This document shows, one piece after another, positions 17,665 through 25,725 of a stretch of DNA of 64,000 nucleotides. The stretch lies in NCBI RefSeq assembly GCF_000214705.1, contig NC_015573.1:2673001-2737000 (forward strand), in the 5' to 3' direction. The stretch is from Desulfofundulus kuznetsovii DSM 6115 (GTDB lineage: Bacteria > Bacillota > Desulfotomaculia > Desulfotomaculales > Desulfovirgulaceae). The translations under genes and the position numbers were made by a program. Numbering within the stretch: the first letter of the stretch is position 1; each line of letters starts with the position of its first letter. Under the pieces are notes generated by a model. That model did no database searches. It was given only the letters and a program-made list of their open reading frames with translations, and was not told the DNA's origin.

Positions 17665-18300
17665 TTACAACACTCCCATCCATTTCTGGCATATGGTTAC
17701 ACCCTTGCGGGCGTCGGTCACCCACTCGTCCGCCCCAGAATATTCCCGCACCTTTTCATTAACCATCCCTCCGATGAGAACTTTAATCCTTCTCTGGCTG
17801 TCAAAAAGGCGAACTAAATTCACTGTGCGCTGCAGGGCTTCAAAACAGGAAGAAAGCAGGATGGACAGGCAAAGAATGCTTGCCCCTGTTTCTTTCAGAT
17901 AGTGAATAAACTTATCTGGAGGTACATTTACCCCCAGGTCCCAGACTTCAAAGCCATGACAGCGCAACAAAGAGATGGTGATATTTTTGCCAATGTCATG
18001 AATGTCGCCTTCAACCGTTCCGAATACTATCTTCCCGGCGGGTTTGTGCGTTACTTTTTTATCAAGCGCAGGAGCAAGTACCTGCATAATTTCATGAAAA
18101 ATCTCTGCGGATAAAACCAGGTCTCCCAGGAAATATTCTCCCCTGGAGTAGCGCTCTCCCACCGCTATCATACCAGTTCTACACTCTTCTACGATGTCCA
18201 GGGGTGTGGCACCCATATCCAGGCGGAGTTTAACCAACTCCATTGCGAGGCTTTCATTCAGATCGCTGATTGCCTGGGCCAGGGAAGGCAATTTACTCAA
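17665..18300 (-). CDS. Corrinoid (cobalamin-binding) methyltransferase protein, copy 2
   Basis: 211 residues of the MtaC/MttC/MtvC type: an N-terminal helical cap (residues 1-85) and a B12-binding Rossmann domain with GTVEGDIHDIGKNI, where H101 is the lower axial cobalt ligand. It carries the methyl group between a substrate methyltransferase and methyl-H4folate synthesis. TTG at 18300 touches the GntR stop, and a TTG at 18291 is better spaced from AAGGGGG. A second corrinoid protein in one operon suggests two substrates or two routes. Confidence 0.92.
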   Translation of the reverse strand: MSKLPSLAQAISDLNESLAMELVKLRLDMGATPLDIVEECRTGMIAVGERYSRGEYFLGDLVLSAEIFHEIMQVLAPALDKKVTHKPAGKIVFGTVEGDIHDIGKNITISLLRCHGFEVWDLGVNVPPDKFIHYLKETGASILCLSILLSSCFEALQRTVNLVRLFDSQRRIKVLIGGMVNEKVREYSGADEWVTDARKGVTICQKWMGVL

Positions 18301-19012
18301 CCCCCTTCAGCGGTCGAACTTCTGACACTAAGCTAAAACGATCCCCCCGGAAAATAAAAAACCCCCAACCAACAACTGTTTCGTCATTGGCGTACAAATA
18401 CTGTTCAAGATAGAGGACGGGCGAACCAGCCGGGACCTGAAGCAGGAGAGCATCTTCTTCTTCAACCACTGCCGGTCGCATTACCATACGGCTGCGCACC
18501 GGCAGCACCTCGCTATGCATTGAAATTACTTCCGAAAAGGCCTTGTACTGTAACTCGTTTTCCAGTATGGGGCTCCCCTTTTTAAAGCGCATGTATTTGC
18601 GTTCAATGGCCATCGGCACATTGTCGGCCAGGAGGAGCCGGCAAAAGTATAAAACCCTCTCGTCAGCCTTCAACTCCAGTTTTCCACTGATTTCCGCTGA
18701 GGCTTTGAGTACCTTGACTGCGATTAACCTGGCTTCCGGATTTAAACCGCGGCGAGACATCTCCTTGTGATACTCTTCAATAGTGAATACAGCCCGGTCC
18801 AGGGCCGGCCGGGAGACAAAGGTACCCCGACCCCGGTAGGCGGATATCAGCCCTCTTTCAGCGAGTATATTGAGGCACTTGCGGACAGTCATGCGGCTTA
18901 AATTGTACTCTTTGGCCAGATCGTTTTCAGACGGCAGGGAATCACCCGGTTTGAACTCTCCCGAAAGGATTTTTTGCTCTAAAATCTGGGCCAGTTGAAA
19001 ATAAGGAGGCAC
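18293..19012 (-). CDS. GntR-family (HutC/UTRA) transcriptional regulator
   Basis: 239 residues, GTG after AGGA. The N-terminal winged helix has SGEFKPGDSLPSENDLAKEYNLSRMTVRKCLNILAERGLI in family order, followed by a UTRA ligand-binding domain to the C terminus. HutC-type regulators usually repress the operon that metabolises their ligand. Its place inside the methyltransferase operon points to local control by the methyl donor or a product. The best operator candidate is the 22-bp palindrome at 24193-24214. A shorter TGTCctGACA palindrome occurs at 19067-19076, upstream of this gene. Confidence 0.9.
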   Translation of the reverse strand: MPPYFQLAQILEQKILSGEFKPGDSLPSENDLAKEYNLSRMTVRKCLNILAERGLISAYRGRGTFVSRPALDRAVFTIEEYHKEMSRRGLNPEARLIAVKVLKASAEISGKLELKADERVLYFCRLLLADNVPMAIERKYMRFKKGSPILENELQYKAFSEVISMHSEVLPVRSRMVMRPAVVEEEDALLLQVPAGSPVLYLEQYLYANDETVVGWGFFIFRGDRFSLVSEVRPLKGVE

Positions 19013-19085
19013 AAAGGAATTCCTGTTAATCCTGTCACCTGCCAGACCTTTATCCCCCTTTCAATAAATGTCCTGACATGGCCCT

Positions 19086-19802
19086 CTATGACGGATCTCT
19101 GGCCCGGCTCAAGGGACATTTTCGCCTGATGCTGCAATAATAGCAATGGTTTTCCGCACTGGGGGGGAATTCGCGCCCGATTCCCATAACCATGCTCAAG
19201 GATTTTTTGGGCAACATAATGCCGCTTTTCAGTATGGTTACACCAATTGTTGAAGGGTTCACCAGATCATAAATGATCCGCTGGTCCTGAAGGTTTTTCC
19301 AGTAAGAATGGCCGGGACCCAGAGGTATTGTCGTCTTAAGGCCGCAGGCTTCCAGATGCGTTTTAATCCTTTCTACCAGCTGCCTGCCGGCCGCTTCAAT
19401 AATGCACGTACCGGCGATATCCAAAAAGTAGGCATGCGCCGCCAGCCCCTTGCGGCTATACTCCTCCACCCTGCGGTCAATCATATGTCCCAGGGTGCAG
19501 ACAACCAGGAGCAGGCTCCGGGCAGTGCCGGCCAGGCGGACAAGCAAACTGCTTGTCAACGCCTGGCCGCCTTCCAGGAAAATCTGCCTGCCGGTTGTTT
19601 TCACCACCGGCACGGCTTTGCAAACGGCTTCCGCCCGGGCCAACTGATGTGCTTCCTGCAGTATCTCATTAACCAGCGAACGTGAATAGGTACTGGTTGT
19701 CCTGGACAGGCAGTCCCACCCGGTGCAGGAAACGTCCTTTTCGGTAAGCTTAACATTTAACTTATAATAATTCATTAAACCATACATTGCTGAATTACTC
19801 AA
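19086..19802 (-). CDS. MetH activation-domain-like protein
   Basis: 238 residues resembling the stand-alone vitamin B12-dependent methionine synthase activation domain found beside corrinoid methyltransferases: SLLLVVCTLGHMIDRRVEEYSRKG, then LDIAGTCIIEAAG and GPGHSYWKNLQDQRIIYDLVNP. The C terminus has a Cys cluster (HCYYCSIRRKCPL) that could bind a metal or Fe-S centre. The AdoMet-binding RPAPGYP motif of MetH is replaced by IPLGPGHSYW, so AdoMet use is uncertain. The TTG start at 19802 is tentative. It likely helps reactivate corrinoid or has become a methyl-transfer accessory protein. Confidence 0.78.
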   Translation of the reverse strand: MSNSAMYGLMNYYKLNVKLTEKDVSCTGWDCLSRTTSTYSRSLVNEILQEAHQLARAEAVCKAVPVVKTTGRQIFLEGGQALTSSLLVRLAGTARSLLLVVCTLGHMIDRRVEEYSRKGLAAHAYFLDIAGTCIIEAAGRQLVERIKTHLEACGLKTTIPLGPGHSYWKNLQDQRIIYDLVNPSTIGVTILKSGIMLPKKSLSMVMGIGREFPPSAENHCYYCSIRRKCPLSRARDPS

Positions 19803-19855
19803 CTTTCTTCACCAGAAAAACAGTTAGATAGTGAAACTGTAACTATATAAAGAAA

Positions 19856-20656
19856 CTATGCTTTCAACTTTCCCTGATGGTAACAGCGGATGTACTGCAT
19901 GCAGAACCGGTCCTTGTTCAGCAGTGCTTCCGTGGCGTACACCAGAGCCATCAAGGTACTGTCCAGCGGGTCGACGATAACGGCGTCAAGCCCGCTGGCC
20001 ATACTCAACACCACGTAGGCCCGATTCAGGTGCCGGCGTTCCGGCAAGCCGAAGGACACGTTGCTCAATCCCGAAACGAAGTGCAGGCCGCTGAATCTGG
20101 ATGCCATCTCTTCCATGAGGCGCAATGTTTCCACTACCGTTTCGGGATTGGTGGCCACGGAGCGGACCAGGGGGTCAAAGTAAATATCGTCAACCGGTAC
20201 CCCGGCATCCAGGAGGTCGTTGACCAGTTTTACACCAACCTCCAGGGCCTGGTTTTTGTTTGCCGGGATACCCCTGTCGTCCATACAGAGGGCCACTACG
20301 GATGCACCATACTCCTTCACCAGGGGCAATACTTTTTTGTACCTTTCAGTTTCCCCGCTGATGGAATTTATCATTGCTTTACCCCGGTGAACGCTCAACC
20401 CGGCGGCCAGGGCTTTGTAATTGGGGCTGTCAATGCACAAGGGTACACCGGCTATTTCCTGTACGGTTTGCACAAGCCATTCCATAACAGCCGGCTCTTC
20501 CTGCGCATCCAGGGTGCCGCAGTTCACATCGAGCATGTGCGCTCCGGCGTTTACCTGATTCAACGCCTCTTCGCGGATAAAGTCCGCATCCTTGGCCCGA
20601 ACCGCCCTGTCTATGCTTTTACGGGTGGAATTGATTCTCTCGCCGATGATTAACAT
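19856..20656 (-). CDS. Methyltetrahydrofolate:corrinoid methyltransferase (pterin-binding)
   Basis: 266 residues, ATG after CGGGAGG. It has the pterin-binding TIM-barrel signature of AcsE/MtvA: LIIGERINSTRKSI at the N terminus, GAHMLDVNCGT, PLCIDSPNYKAL and INSISGE. It transfers a methyl group between a Co(I)/methyl-corrinoid and H4folate. In Moorella MtvA passes methyl groups from the vanillate-derived corrinoid into the Wood-Ljungdahl pathway. The position between corrinoid protein 1 and the MetH-like gene supports the same role. The length is normal for the family. Confidence 0.92.
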   Translation of the reverse strand: MLIIGERINSTRKSIDRAVRAKDADFIREEALNQVNAGAHMLDVNCGTLDAQEEPAVMEWLVQTVQEIAGVPLCIDSPNYKALAAGLSVHRGKAMINSISGETERYKKVLPLVKEYGASVVALCMDDRGIPANKNQALEVGVKLVNDLLDAGVPVDDIYFDPLVRSVATNPETVVETLRLMEEMASRFSGLHFVSGLSNVSFGLPERRHLNRAYVVLSMASGLDAVIVDPLDSTLMALVYATEALLNKDRFCMQYIRCYHQGKLKA

Positions 20657-20716
20657 AAATGCCTCCCGGTGTTCCGCCCCTGGCCGGAGTGGTATCCGGC
20701 CAGGGGTTGTTATGAT

Positions 20717-21340
20717 TTATGAATAAACCTTTTTGCAAATGTTAACACCCGCTACAGCGTCCTCCGCATAATAGTCGGCCCCCGTAAACTGCCGGACCTG
20801 CTCGTTGCACGGGGCTCCCCCGATGATGATGGTCACCTTATCCCTTAAACCGGCTTCAGTAACAGCCTCTACCACGGTTTTCATCTCAGGGTAGGTGAAA
20901 TTAAGCAAGGCGCTTAAACCAAGCACCCTGGCTCCGGTTTCCCTGAGCGCTTCCACAAATTTTTCGGCCGGCACGTCCACGCCAAGGTCGATGACCTCGA
21001 AGCCGGAGCCGCGCAGCAGGTTGACTACGATGTTCTTCCCGATGTCGTGGATATCGCCTTTGACTGTGCCTATGACAACCTTCCCCGCCGAACCGTCCGA
21101 CTCGGATTTCGGCATCAAGGGTTCCAGCATGTTCATCACATTTTTAAATATCTCCGCCGAGAATATCAGCTGGCTTAAAAAGTATTGTCCCGAAGAAAAC
21201 AGCTCGCCGACACCGACCATCCCGGCATTGCATTCCGCAATTATCTCCAGGGGGGATGTACCGCTTTTAATTTTTTCTTCAACCAGTTGATATACCTTTT
21301 TTTCATCCAGGTCTTTCAGTGCTTCTGCCAGTACTGTCAT
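20717..21340 (-). CDS. Corrinoid (cobalamin-binding) methyltransferase protein, copy 1
   Basis: 207 residues, ATG after AAGGAGG. Cap domain then a B12 domain with GTVKGDIHDIGKNIVVNLLRG; H98 is the cobalt ligand. It is clearly related to the copy at 17665 but diverged in the cap. It is directly downstream of the UroD-type methyltransferase and upstream of the methyl-H4folate methyltransferase, giving the B-C-A arrangement of a three-component O-demethylase. Confidence 0.93.
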   Translation of the reverse strand: MTVLAEALKDLDEKKVYQLVEEKIKSGTSPLEIIAECNAGMVGVGELFSSGQYFLSQLIFSAEIFKNVMNMLEPLMPKSESDGSAGKVVIGTVKGDIHDIGKNIVVNLLRGSGFEVIDLGVDVPAEKFVEALRETGARVLGLSALLNFTYPEMKTVVEAVTEAGLRDKVTIIIGGAPCNEQVRQFTGADYYAEDAVAGVNICKKVYS

Positions 21341-21432
21341 TTTTTATTTTCCTCCTTAAGTTCAATTTTACTCCATACAAAACCACAAAAACAAATGTTG
21401 AGACTTTACCTATCTCTACCAGATTCTCCTCT

Positions 21433-22797
21433 TTACAACACCCATTGCCATATCCAGGTGTATCCCATGATCTCCAGCAATTCCCACGGCCTGCGAATTA
21501 AGTCTTCTTCGCCTAATACACCTCCCAGTTCGGCAAGTTTTACTTCCCACGGGGTTACCATTTTGAGCTGGACCGGGGCTTTTGATCCATCCGGTTGCGG
21601 AACCCTGGGTTTCGGGTCAATACTCTTGTCATACGTCCCGTATTCAATAATGGCATCGATCATTGCCCTGTAATTTTCCGGCTTTGTATCATAGGGGATG
21701 TTACACCCTCCGTTGATAATAAATCCTCCATCTCTGCCTACTGTTTCACAGAGAAGTTTAACCCTTTCACGTATTTCCTGCGGCGTGCCGAGGATGAACA
21801 TCGAATCCGGTATTCCCCCGGCAATGCACAGGTGGTTACCGAGTATTTCCTTGGCCTTAAATATATCCCCCTGGTTATCTATATCGCATAAAACCTTACC
21901 TCTTGGTAATTCCAGCAGGTGATGCAAATGGTGTCCCCAGTCCCCTTCCAGGTACGCCCGGATGGTATATCCCGCTTCTATCAGGCGCTCCATTGTTTTC
22001 TTAAACGAAGGCCAGTAAAACGTTTCAAACTGCTTGGGCGACAAGAAGCACGCCTTGTGAGTGGGCACGAAAATGGGATACCGCTTCAACGGGTCCGCTG
22101 TTGCCAGGGCCAGGTTCACCATTTCGTCGACAAGAACGTCGCAGGCCTCCATCACCTTGTCCGGCTGGCGGTAAATATCAAGAAGTACTCCCCGCAGGCC
22201 CCTCATAGCATCGGCCAGAGCATCGAAAGGGGCCAGGAAAAAGCCGGTCATGGGCTGGGGCATGCCCAGTTTTTGCTCCAGATAAAGAGATCTGTTTCTC
22301 ATGATCTGGGACATCATCACCTGGGCCATGCCGCCTTTTAAAAGAGCCATGCGGGCCCGGATGGAGCCTGGCTCGGCCAGCTCGCCGAGCAAGCGGGGAA
22401 GAAGACGGTCCATCATGAACTCCAGCGGGTTGTTTATAAGCACGTCGTACTCGTCGGCTTTCATGTATTCGTCCTCGACAAATTGAAACTGGGTCCTGGG
22501 AGGCAGGTCACGCCCGGGGAGTTTATACGTTTTACAGCCCACTGCATCGTAAAGGGGCCCCCAAATCCTGTTGTCACGGAGGACGTCTACTTCCGGGAAG
22601 TCCCGAATAAAAGCCTCTTCCGCCCGGAGCCATTTTTCGCTGTCATAGATGGTCTCCTGTTTTGTATTTCCCGAATATACCTCAGCAAAATAGTTGCTGC
22701 CCGTTGCTATCGGCATCCGGTCAGTCTTTTCCAGGGCAATGGTGGCCTGATAGCGACCAAGCCTTTGTTCGTAGAGCTGTTTAATCTCTTCCGACAT
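21433..22797 (-). CDS. UroD-family methyltransferase (MtvB-like)
   Basis: 454 residues. ATG at 22797 follows GGGAGGT; an ATG at 22812 would overlap that site. The UroD-fold features include FFLAPFDALADAMRGLRGVLLDIYRQPDKVMEACD, KACFLSPKQFETFYWPSFKKTMERLIEAGY and a C-terminal GGCNIPYDTKPENYRAMIDAI. The middle ~280-330 region has LEGDWGHHLHHLLELP, where His residues may bind zinc. Vanillate O-demethylase MtvB belongs to this superfamily, so a methoxylated compound is a plausible methyl donor. Other methylated compounds cannot be excluded. Confidence 0.85.
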   Translation of the reverse strand: MSEEIKQLYEQRLGRYQATIALEKTDRMPIATGSNYFAEVYSGNTKQETIYDSEKWLRAEEAFIRDFPEVDVLRDNRIWGPLYDAVGCKTYKLPGRDLPPRTQFQFVEDEYMKADEYDVLINNPLEFMMDRLLPRLLGELAEPGSIRARMALLKGGMAQVMMSQIMRNRSLYLEQKLGMPQPMTGFFLAPFDALADAMRGLRGVLLDIYRQPDKVMEACDVLVDEMVNLALATADPLKRYPIFVPTHKACFLSPKQFETFYWPSFKKTMERLIEAGYTIRAYLEGDWGHHLHHLLELPRGKVLCDIDNQGDIFKAKEILGNHLCIAGGIPDSMFILGTPQEIRERVKLLCETVGRDGGFIINGGCNIPYDTKPENYRAMIDAIIEYGTYDKSIDPKPRVPQPDGSKAPVQLKMVTPWEVKLAELGGVLGEEDLIRRPWELLEIMGYTWIWQWVL

Positions 22798-22893
22798 TGT
22801 AAAACCTCCCATTAATTAATTTTGTTTTGTATTAAACTGTAATACCGGTTTATCCCCCGGCAGGGTTATGTGCGGGTCTTTTCTGTTTTACTG

Positions 22894-24093
22894 TTATGCC
22901 CGTTTATTTTCCGGCCTCACAGGGAGCAATAGCAATATACCAAGCAGGGGGCCGGCAGCCATAAGCCACCATACTGATTCAAAACTCCCTGTAAAGTCAA
23001 TTGACCAGCCGAGCACCACAGGACCAATCATAGGAGCAAGCTGGAAAATGAAGTTGGCTGTTCCGTTGGCTGTGGCAGCCCATTCCTTGCCGGCAAACTC
23101 TGAAATTAACACTGTAAGATGCGGGTTGGCCAGGTAAGAACAAAATCCGAAAATAAAACCCAGGGTGCTCAGCATCGTAATTGAAGTCTGGTAGCCAAAA
23201 GCTATTGTCAGGGGAATTATCAGGGCATAGGAGAGTATAAGGATGTTCTTTCGCTGACCTATTCTGTCAGAGATGTATCCGGACACCAAAGGAGCCAGGA
23301 CACCACCTATTCCGTAAAAGATCATTACTAAACCGGCTGCCTGTACAGTATATCCCAACTTCTTTATGTAGGCGTTTGCCCAGGTAGCGGTGCCCAACTC
23401 CACCCACATCAGGCAGAAACCTGCCAGTGCAGTAAAAATCAGGTCTTTGCTCCCAAAAACAACCCTAAATCCACCGAACATGCTTTCACTGCTTTTAATC
23501 TCATTGGAGGTTCGAACCAAAATAAATATTAAAATACCTACAGCAGCGGTTGCCAGTCCTATTGCCTGGAATGCTCCCTGCCAGCCAACAGATTTATTAA
23601 GTGCAGGCACAATATAGTTCGATAAAACTATACCACCCGAGGGAGCAGCCAGCATAATTCCAAAGGCCGTACCGCGTTCCCTGGCTGGGAACCATTCCAT
23701 CAATGCACGCGCACAGGCGGCATATACGGCTCCTGCACCAAGGCCGGTAATAAATCTAAGCCAGAATCCCATGTCAAACGTGATCATATACCCCATAGCG
23801 AAAGTGCTTATACCTTCAATGATCAGGCTCAACGCAAGGATCGTGCGCACCCCGAAACGGTCTGCCAGCACTCCCGCCGGGATCTGGGTTATGATATATC
23901 CAAAATAAAATGCGCTCATAAACGCCCCAGCCTGGGTCATCTTCATACCCAATACAGGCACTACCACTGGAATAAGCGGTGGCCAGGAAAACCTGGTAAT
24001 AAATGTGAACAGGAAACAGCTAAACATAAGAATAAGGATTACCCACCGGTAACGATTTACTTCCTTACTTTCAACAGCGGTCGCTGTTGCCAT
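22894..24093 (-). CDS. MFS transporter, probable substrate importer of the methyltransferase operon
   Basis: About 399 residues with 12 predicted transmembrane helices. ATG at 24093 is chosen. The MFS loop 2-3 signature is GVLADRFGVRTILALSL, and the second-half equivalent is GYISDRIGQRKNILILS. It resembles the anion/aromatic acid and oxalate-formate antiporter branches. It is the first gene of the methyltransferase operon, ~80 bp before the UroD-type gene, so it most likely brings in the methylated substrate or exports the demethylated product. Confidence 0.88.
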   Translation of the reverse strand: MATATAVESKEVNRYRWVILILMFSCFLFTFITRFSWPPLIPVVVPVLGMKMTQAGAFMSAFYFGYIITQIPAGVLADRFGVRTILALSLIIEGISTFAMGYMITFDMGFWLRFITGLGAGAVYAACARALMEWFPARERGTAFGIMLAAPSGGIVLSNYIVPALNKSVGWQGAFQAIGLATAAVGILIFILVRTSNEIKSSESMFGGFRVVFGSKDLIFTALAGFCLMWVELGTATWANAYIKKLGYTVQAAGLVMIFYGIGGVLAPLVSGYISDRIGQRKNILILSYALIIPLTIAFGYQTSITMLSTLGFIFGFCSYLANPHLTVLISEFAGKEWAATANGTANFIFQLAPMIGPVVLGWSIDFTGSFESVWWLMAAGPLLGILLLLPVRPENKRA

Positions 24094-24192
24094 AATCAAT
24101 TACCCCACTTTCTTTTTGTTATTTTTAACTTTTCTACCAGTAGATACCTCCTAAAATTTAATCACGTCACCTTGTACACCCCCCTTGAATAC

Positions 24193-24214
24193 CATAGATG
24201 TATATACATCTATG
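24193..24214. promoter_or_regulatory. Perfect 22-bp palindrome, candidate GntR operator
   Basis: CATAGATGTAT joined to its exact reverse complement, 100 bp upstream of the MFS start. The GTATATAC core resembles GntR-family sites, and a GntR gene lies in the operon. No other copy was found by eye in the window. Confidence 0.6.
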
Positions 24215-24277
24215 CAATTATACAATTCTCGATATTTCGAAATTTTCCTCCTGGGTCTTTAATTTTTATCAAAAAAA

Positions 24278-24308
24278 TTTGCCCCTCAAAAATTTTTTGA
24301 GGAGCAAA
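24278..24308 (-). terminator. Intrinsic terminator
   Basis: Near-perfect inverted repeat TTTGC-CCTC/GAGG-GCAAA with an A/T-rich centre. On the minus strand it is followed by ATTTTTTTGAT. It would stop leftward transcripts before the methyltransferase operon promoter region. Confidence 0.65.
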
Positions 24309-24429
24309 AGGATTGGCAACTATATGTAGAAAAAACGCCCCTCTGAAAGTTCGCCCTCTTTGTGGAGTGAATCGAGCGGGGCATCGTATTTACCGTGACG
24401 TGGTGGGAGCCAGCGGCATCCAGGGGTAT

Positions 24430-24555
24430 TCAGACGTCTCTCCTGGTAAATACCGCCACTGCCCCCGCCAGGGCGATCGCCAGATAGATGACGGTGTAGA
24501 CGACCATTGCCCCGCTTGGAGAATTGGCGCTGCCAAAAGGCGTCATGGAAAGAGG
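24430..24555 (-). pseudogene. Duplicated 3' fragment of an ABC-2 permease gene
   Basis: The minus-strand translation ends SMTPFGSANSPSGAMVVYTV...AVAVFTRRDV. This matches the C-terminal ~40 residues of the permease at 28595 with few changes, and DNA identity is also high over ~125 bp. Identity stops abruptly at ~24555, and the upstream sequence (to 24663) is unrelated. It is a remnant without function. Confidence 0.85.
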
Positions 24556-24673
24556 TAAGCCAGTGTTTAAGGTGGAGCCGGGTGGTAATACAAACCCCGG
24601 CGCCTGCGCATTACACCGCGTTACGGCCGGGGGTACCGCCTGTAAAACGCTGGTATTCAGCACTTCCGCCCAG

Positions 24674-24703
24674 TTGACGTGTCCCCGGTTGGCTTGTTAA
24701 AAT
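24674..24703 (+). promoter_or_regulatory. Promoter of the VapBC operon
   Basis: TTGACG (24674-24679), 18-nt spacer, TAAAAT (24698-24703), 53 bp before vapB. It matches the sigma-A consensus well. Confidence 0.6.
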
Positions 24704-24756
24704 GGAAAAGGAGAGTAAGACTAAGTAAGAAAGTTAGAATGGGGTGAGCTAAAACC

Positions 24757-25011
24757 ATGAACCTTATACGAATTCGCTCCAAAGGACAGATAACGCTTCC
24801 CCTTCCGGTCCGCAGGGCCGTGCAAGCCGACATCGGCGACTACCTCGTGTGCGAGGTCCGGGGGGACAGCGTGATCCTGCGCAAGGCGCCCGTCTACCCC
24901 CGCGCCAGCTTTGACGACGCCATCTGGCGGCTGGTGGGTTCCGCGGAGGATAAGGAAGGAAGAGAAGATGTGTCCGTCGATAAGCACAAATACCTGGGGG
25001 ATGAGCTGTGA
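24757..25011 (+). CDS. vapB: VapB-type antitoxin with AbrB/MazE swapped-hairpin DNA-binding domain
   Basis: 84 residues. The N-terminal IRIRSKGQITLPLPVRRAVQADIGDYLVCEVRGDSVILRK (given in order) is the AbrB/SpoVT fold; the C-terminal half is the likely toxin-binding tail. ATG at 24757 follows GGGGTGAG. Its stop overlaps the GTG start of the PIN gene (GTGA), the usual coupling of antitoxin and toxin. It likely neutralises the toxin and autorepresses the operon. Confidence 0.9.
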   Translation: MNLIRIRSKGQITLPLPVRRAVQADIGDYLVCEVRGDSVILRKAPVYPRASFDDAIWRLVGSAEDKEGREDVSVDKHKYLGDEL

Positions 25012-25424
25012 GGGTGCTGGTAGATTCCAGCGCGATAGCAGCCCTGATCCTGCGGAACGACCAGCGGCATCCTGAAGCGGTCCGGGCTCTCCGCTATTTC
25101 ACCGAGAAGGGGGCCGAACTGGTCCTCACAAACTTCATCGTCGCCGAGACGTACAACCTCCTTGCGGCCAGGGCATACCCGGCAAAAGCCAGAGAATGGC
25201 TGCTGGCAAACACCTGGCCCGTGGAGAGGGTTTCGGAAGAAGACGAAAAAGAGGCCCGTCGTATCTTAGAAAAATACGCCGACAAGGATTTTTCCTATAC
25301 CGACGCCACCAGCTTCGCCCTCATGACCCGCCTCTCCTTCGACCTGGCTTTCACCTACGACCGGCACTTCACCCAGTACGGGCTGCGCACCCAGGAAGAC
25401 CTGCTGGCCCGAGGAGAAATTTAA
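25008..25424 (+). CDS. vapC: VapC-type PIN-domain ribonuclease toxin
   Basis: 138 residues, GTG start overlapping vapB. The acidic residues of the PIN active site are visible: D6 (VLVDSSAIAAL), E47 (VAETYNLL), D99 (YTDATSFALM) and D118 (TYDRHF). PIN toxins cut tRNA or rRNA in a Mg2+-dependent way. All key residues are present, so it is probably active. Confidence 0.92.
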   Translation: MRVLVDSSAIAALILRNDQRHPEAVRALRYFTEKGAELVLTNFIVAETYNLLAARAYPAKAREWLLANTWPVERVSEEDEKEARRILEKYADKDFSYTDATSFALMTRLSFDLAFTYDRHFTQYGLRTQEDLLARGEI

Positions 25425-25443
25425 GCGATTTTTAGCCGCCGCG

Positions 25444-25492
25444 TGCCCGGAAAGATAAGACCCGGAGACTCTAAAGTCCGGGCATTTTTTTT
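25444..25492 (+). terminator. Terminator of the VapBC operon
   Basis: TGCCCGGA (25444-25451) pairs with TCCGGGCA (25477-25484), followed by eight T. It is 20 bp after vapC. From here to 25725 I see no further feature. Confidence 0.85.
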
Positions 25493-25725
25493 AAACCCGT
25501 CCGCCGCTTTTTTTTGCACCTCCCGGGTTGTCTTGCTCGATTTTCACGGCCTTACAGTCCTCCTTTCAAGCCTGATTTTGGACACGAAAGCCTTTACAGT
25601 CAACACAAGGAACATTGTCATGCGCTGTTGCTTTTTGTTCGGGAACTGTGAAACAGGGGCATCCTGGTACCCATCCGCCTGCCCACGGGCCAGAAGCGGT
25701 GCAGGAGGGGTTATGTCCATGGATG

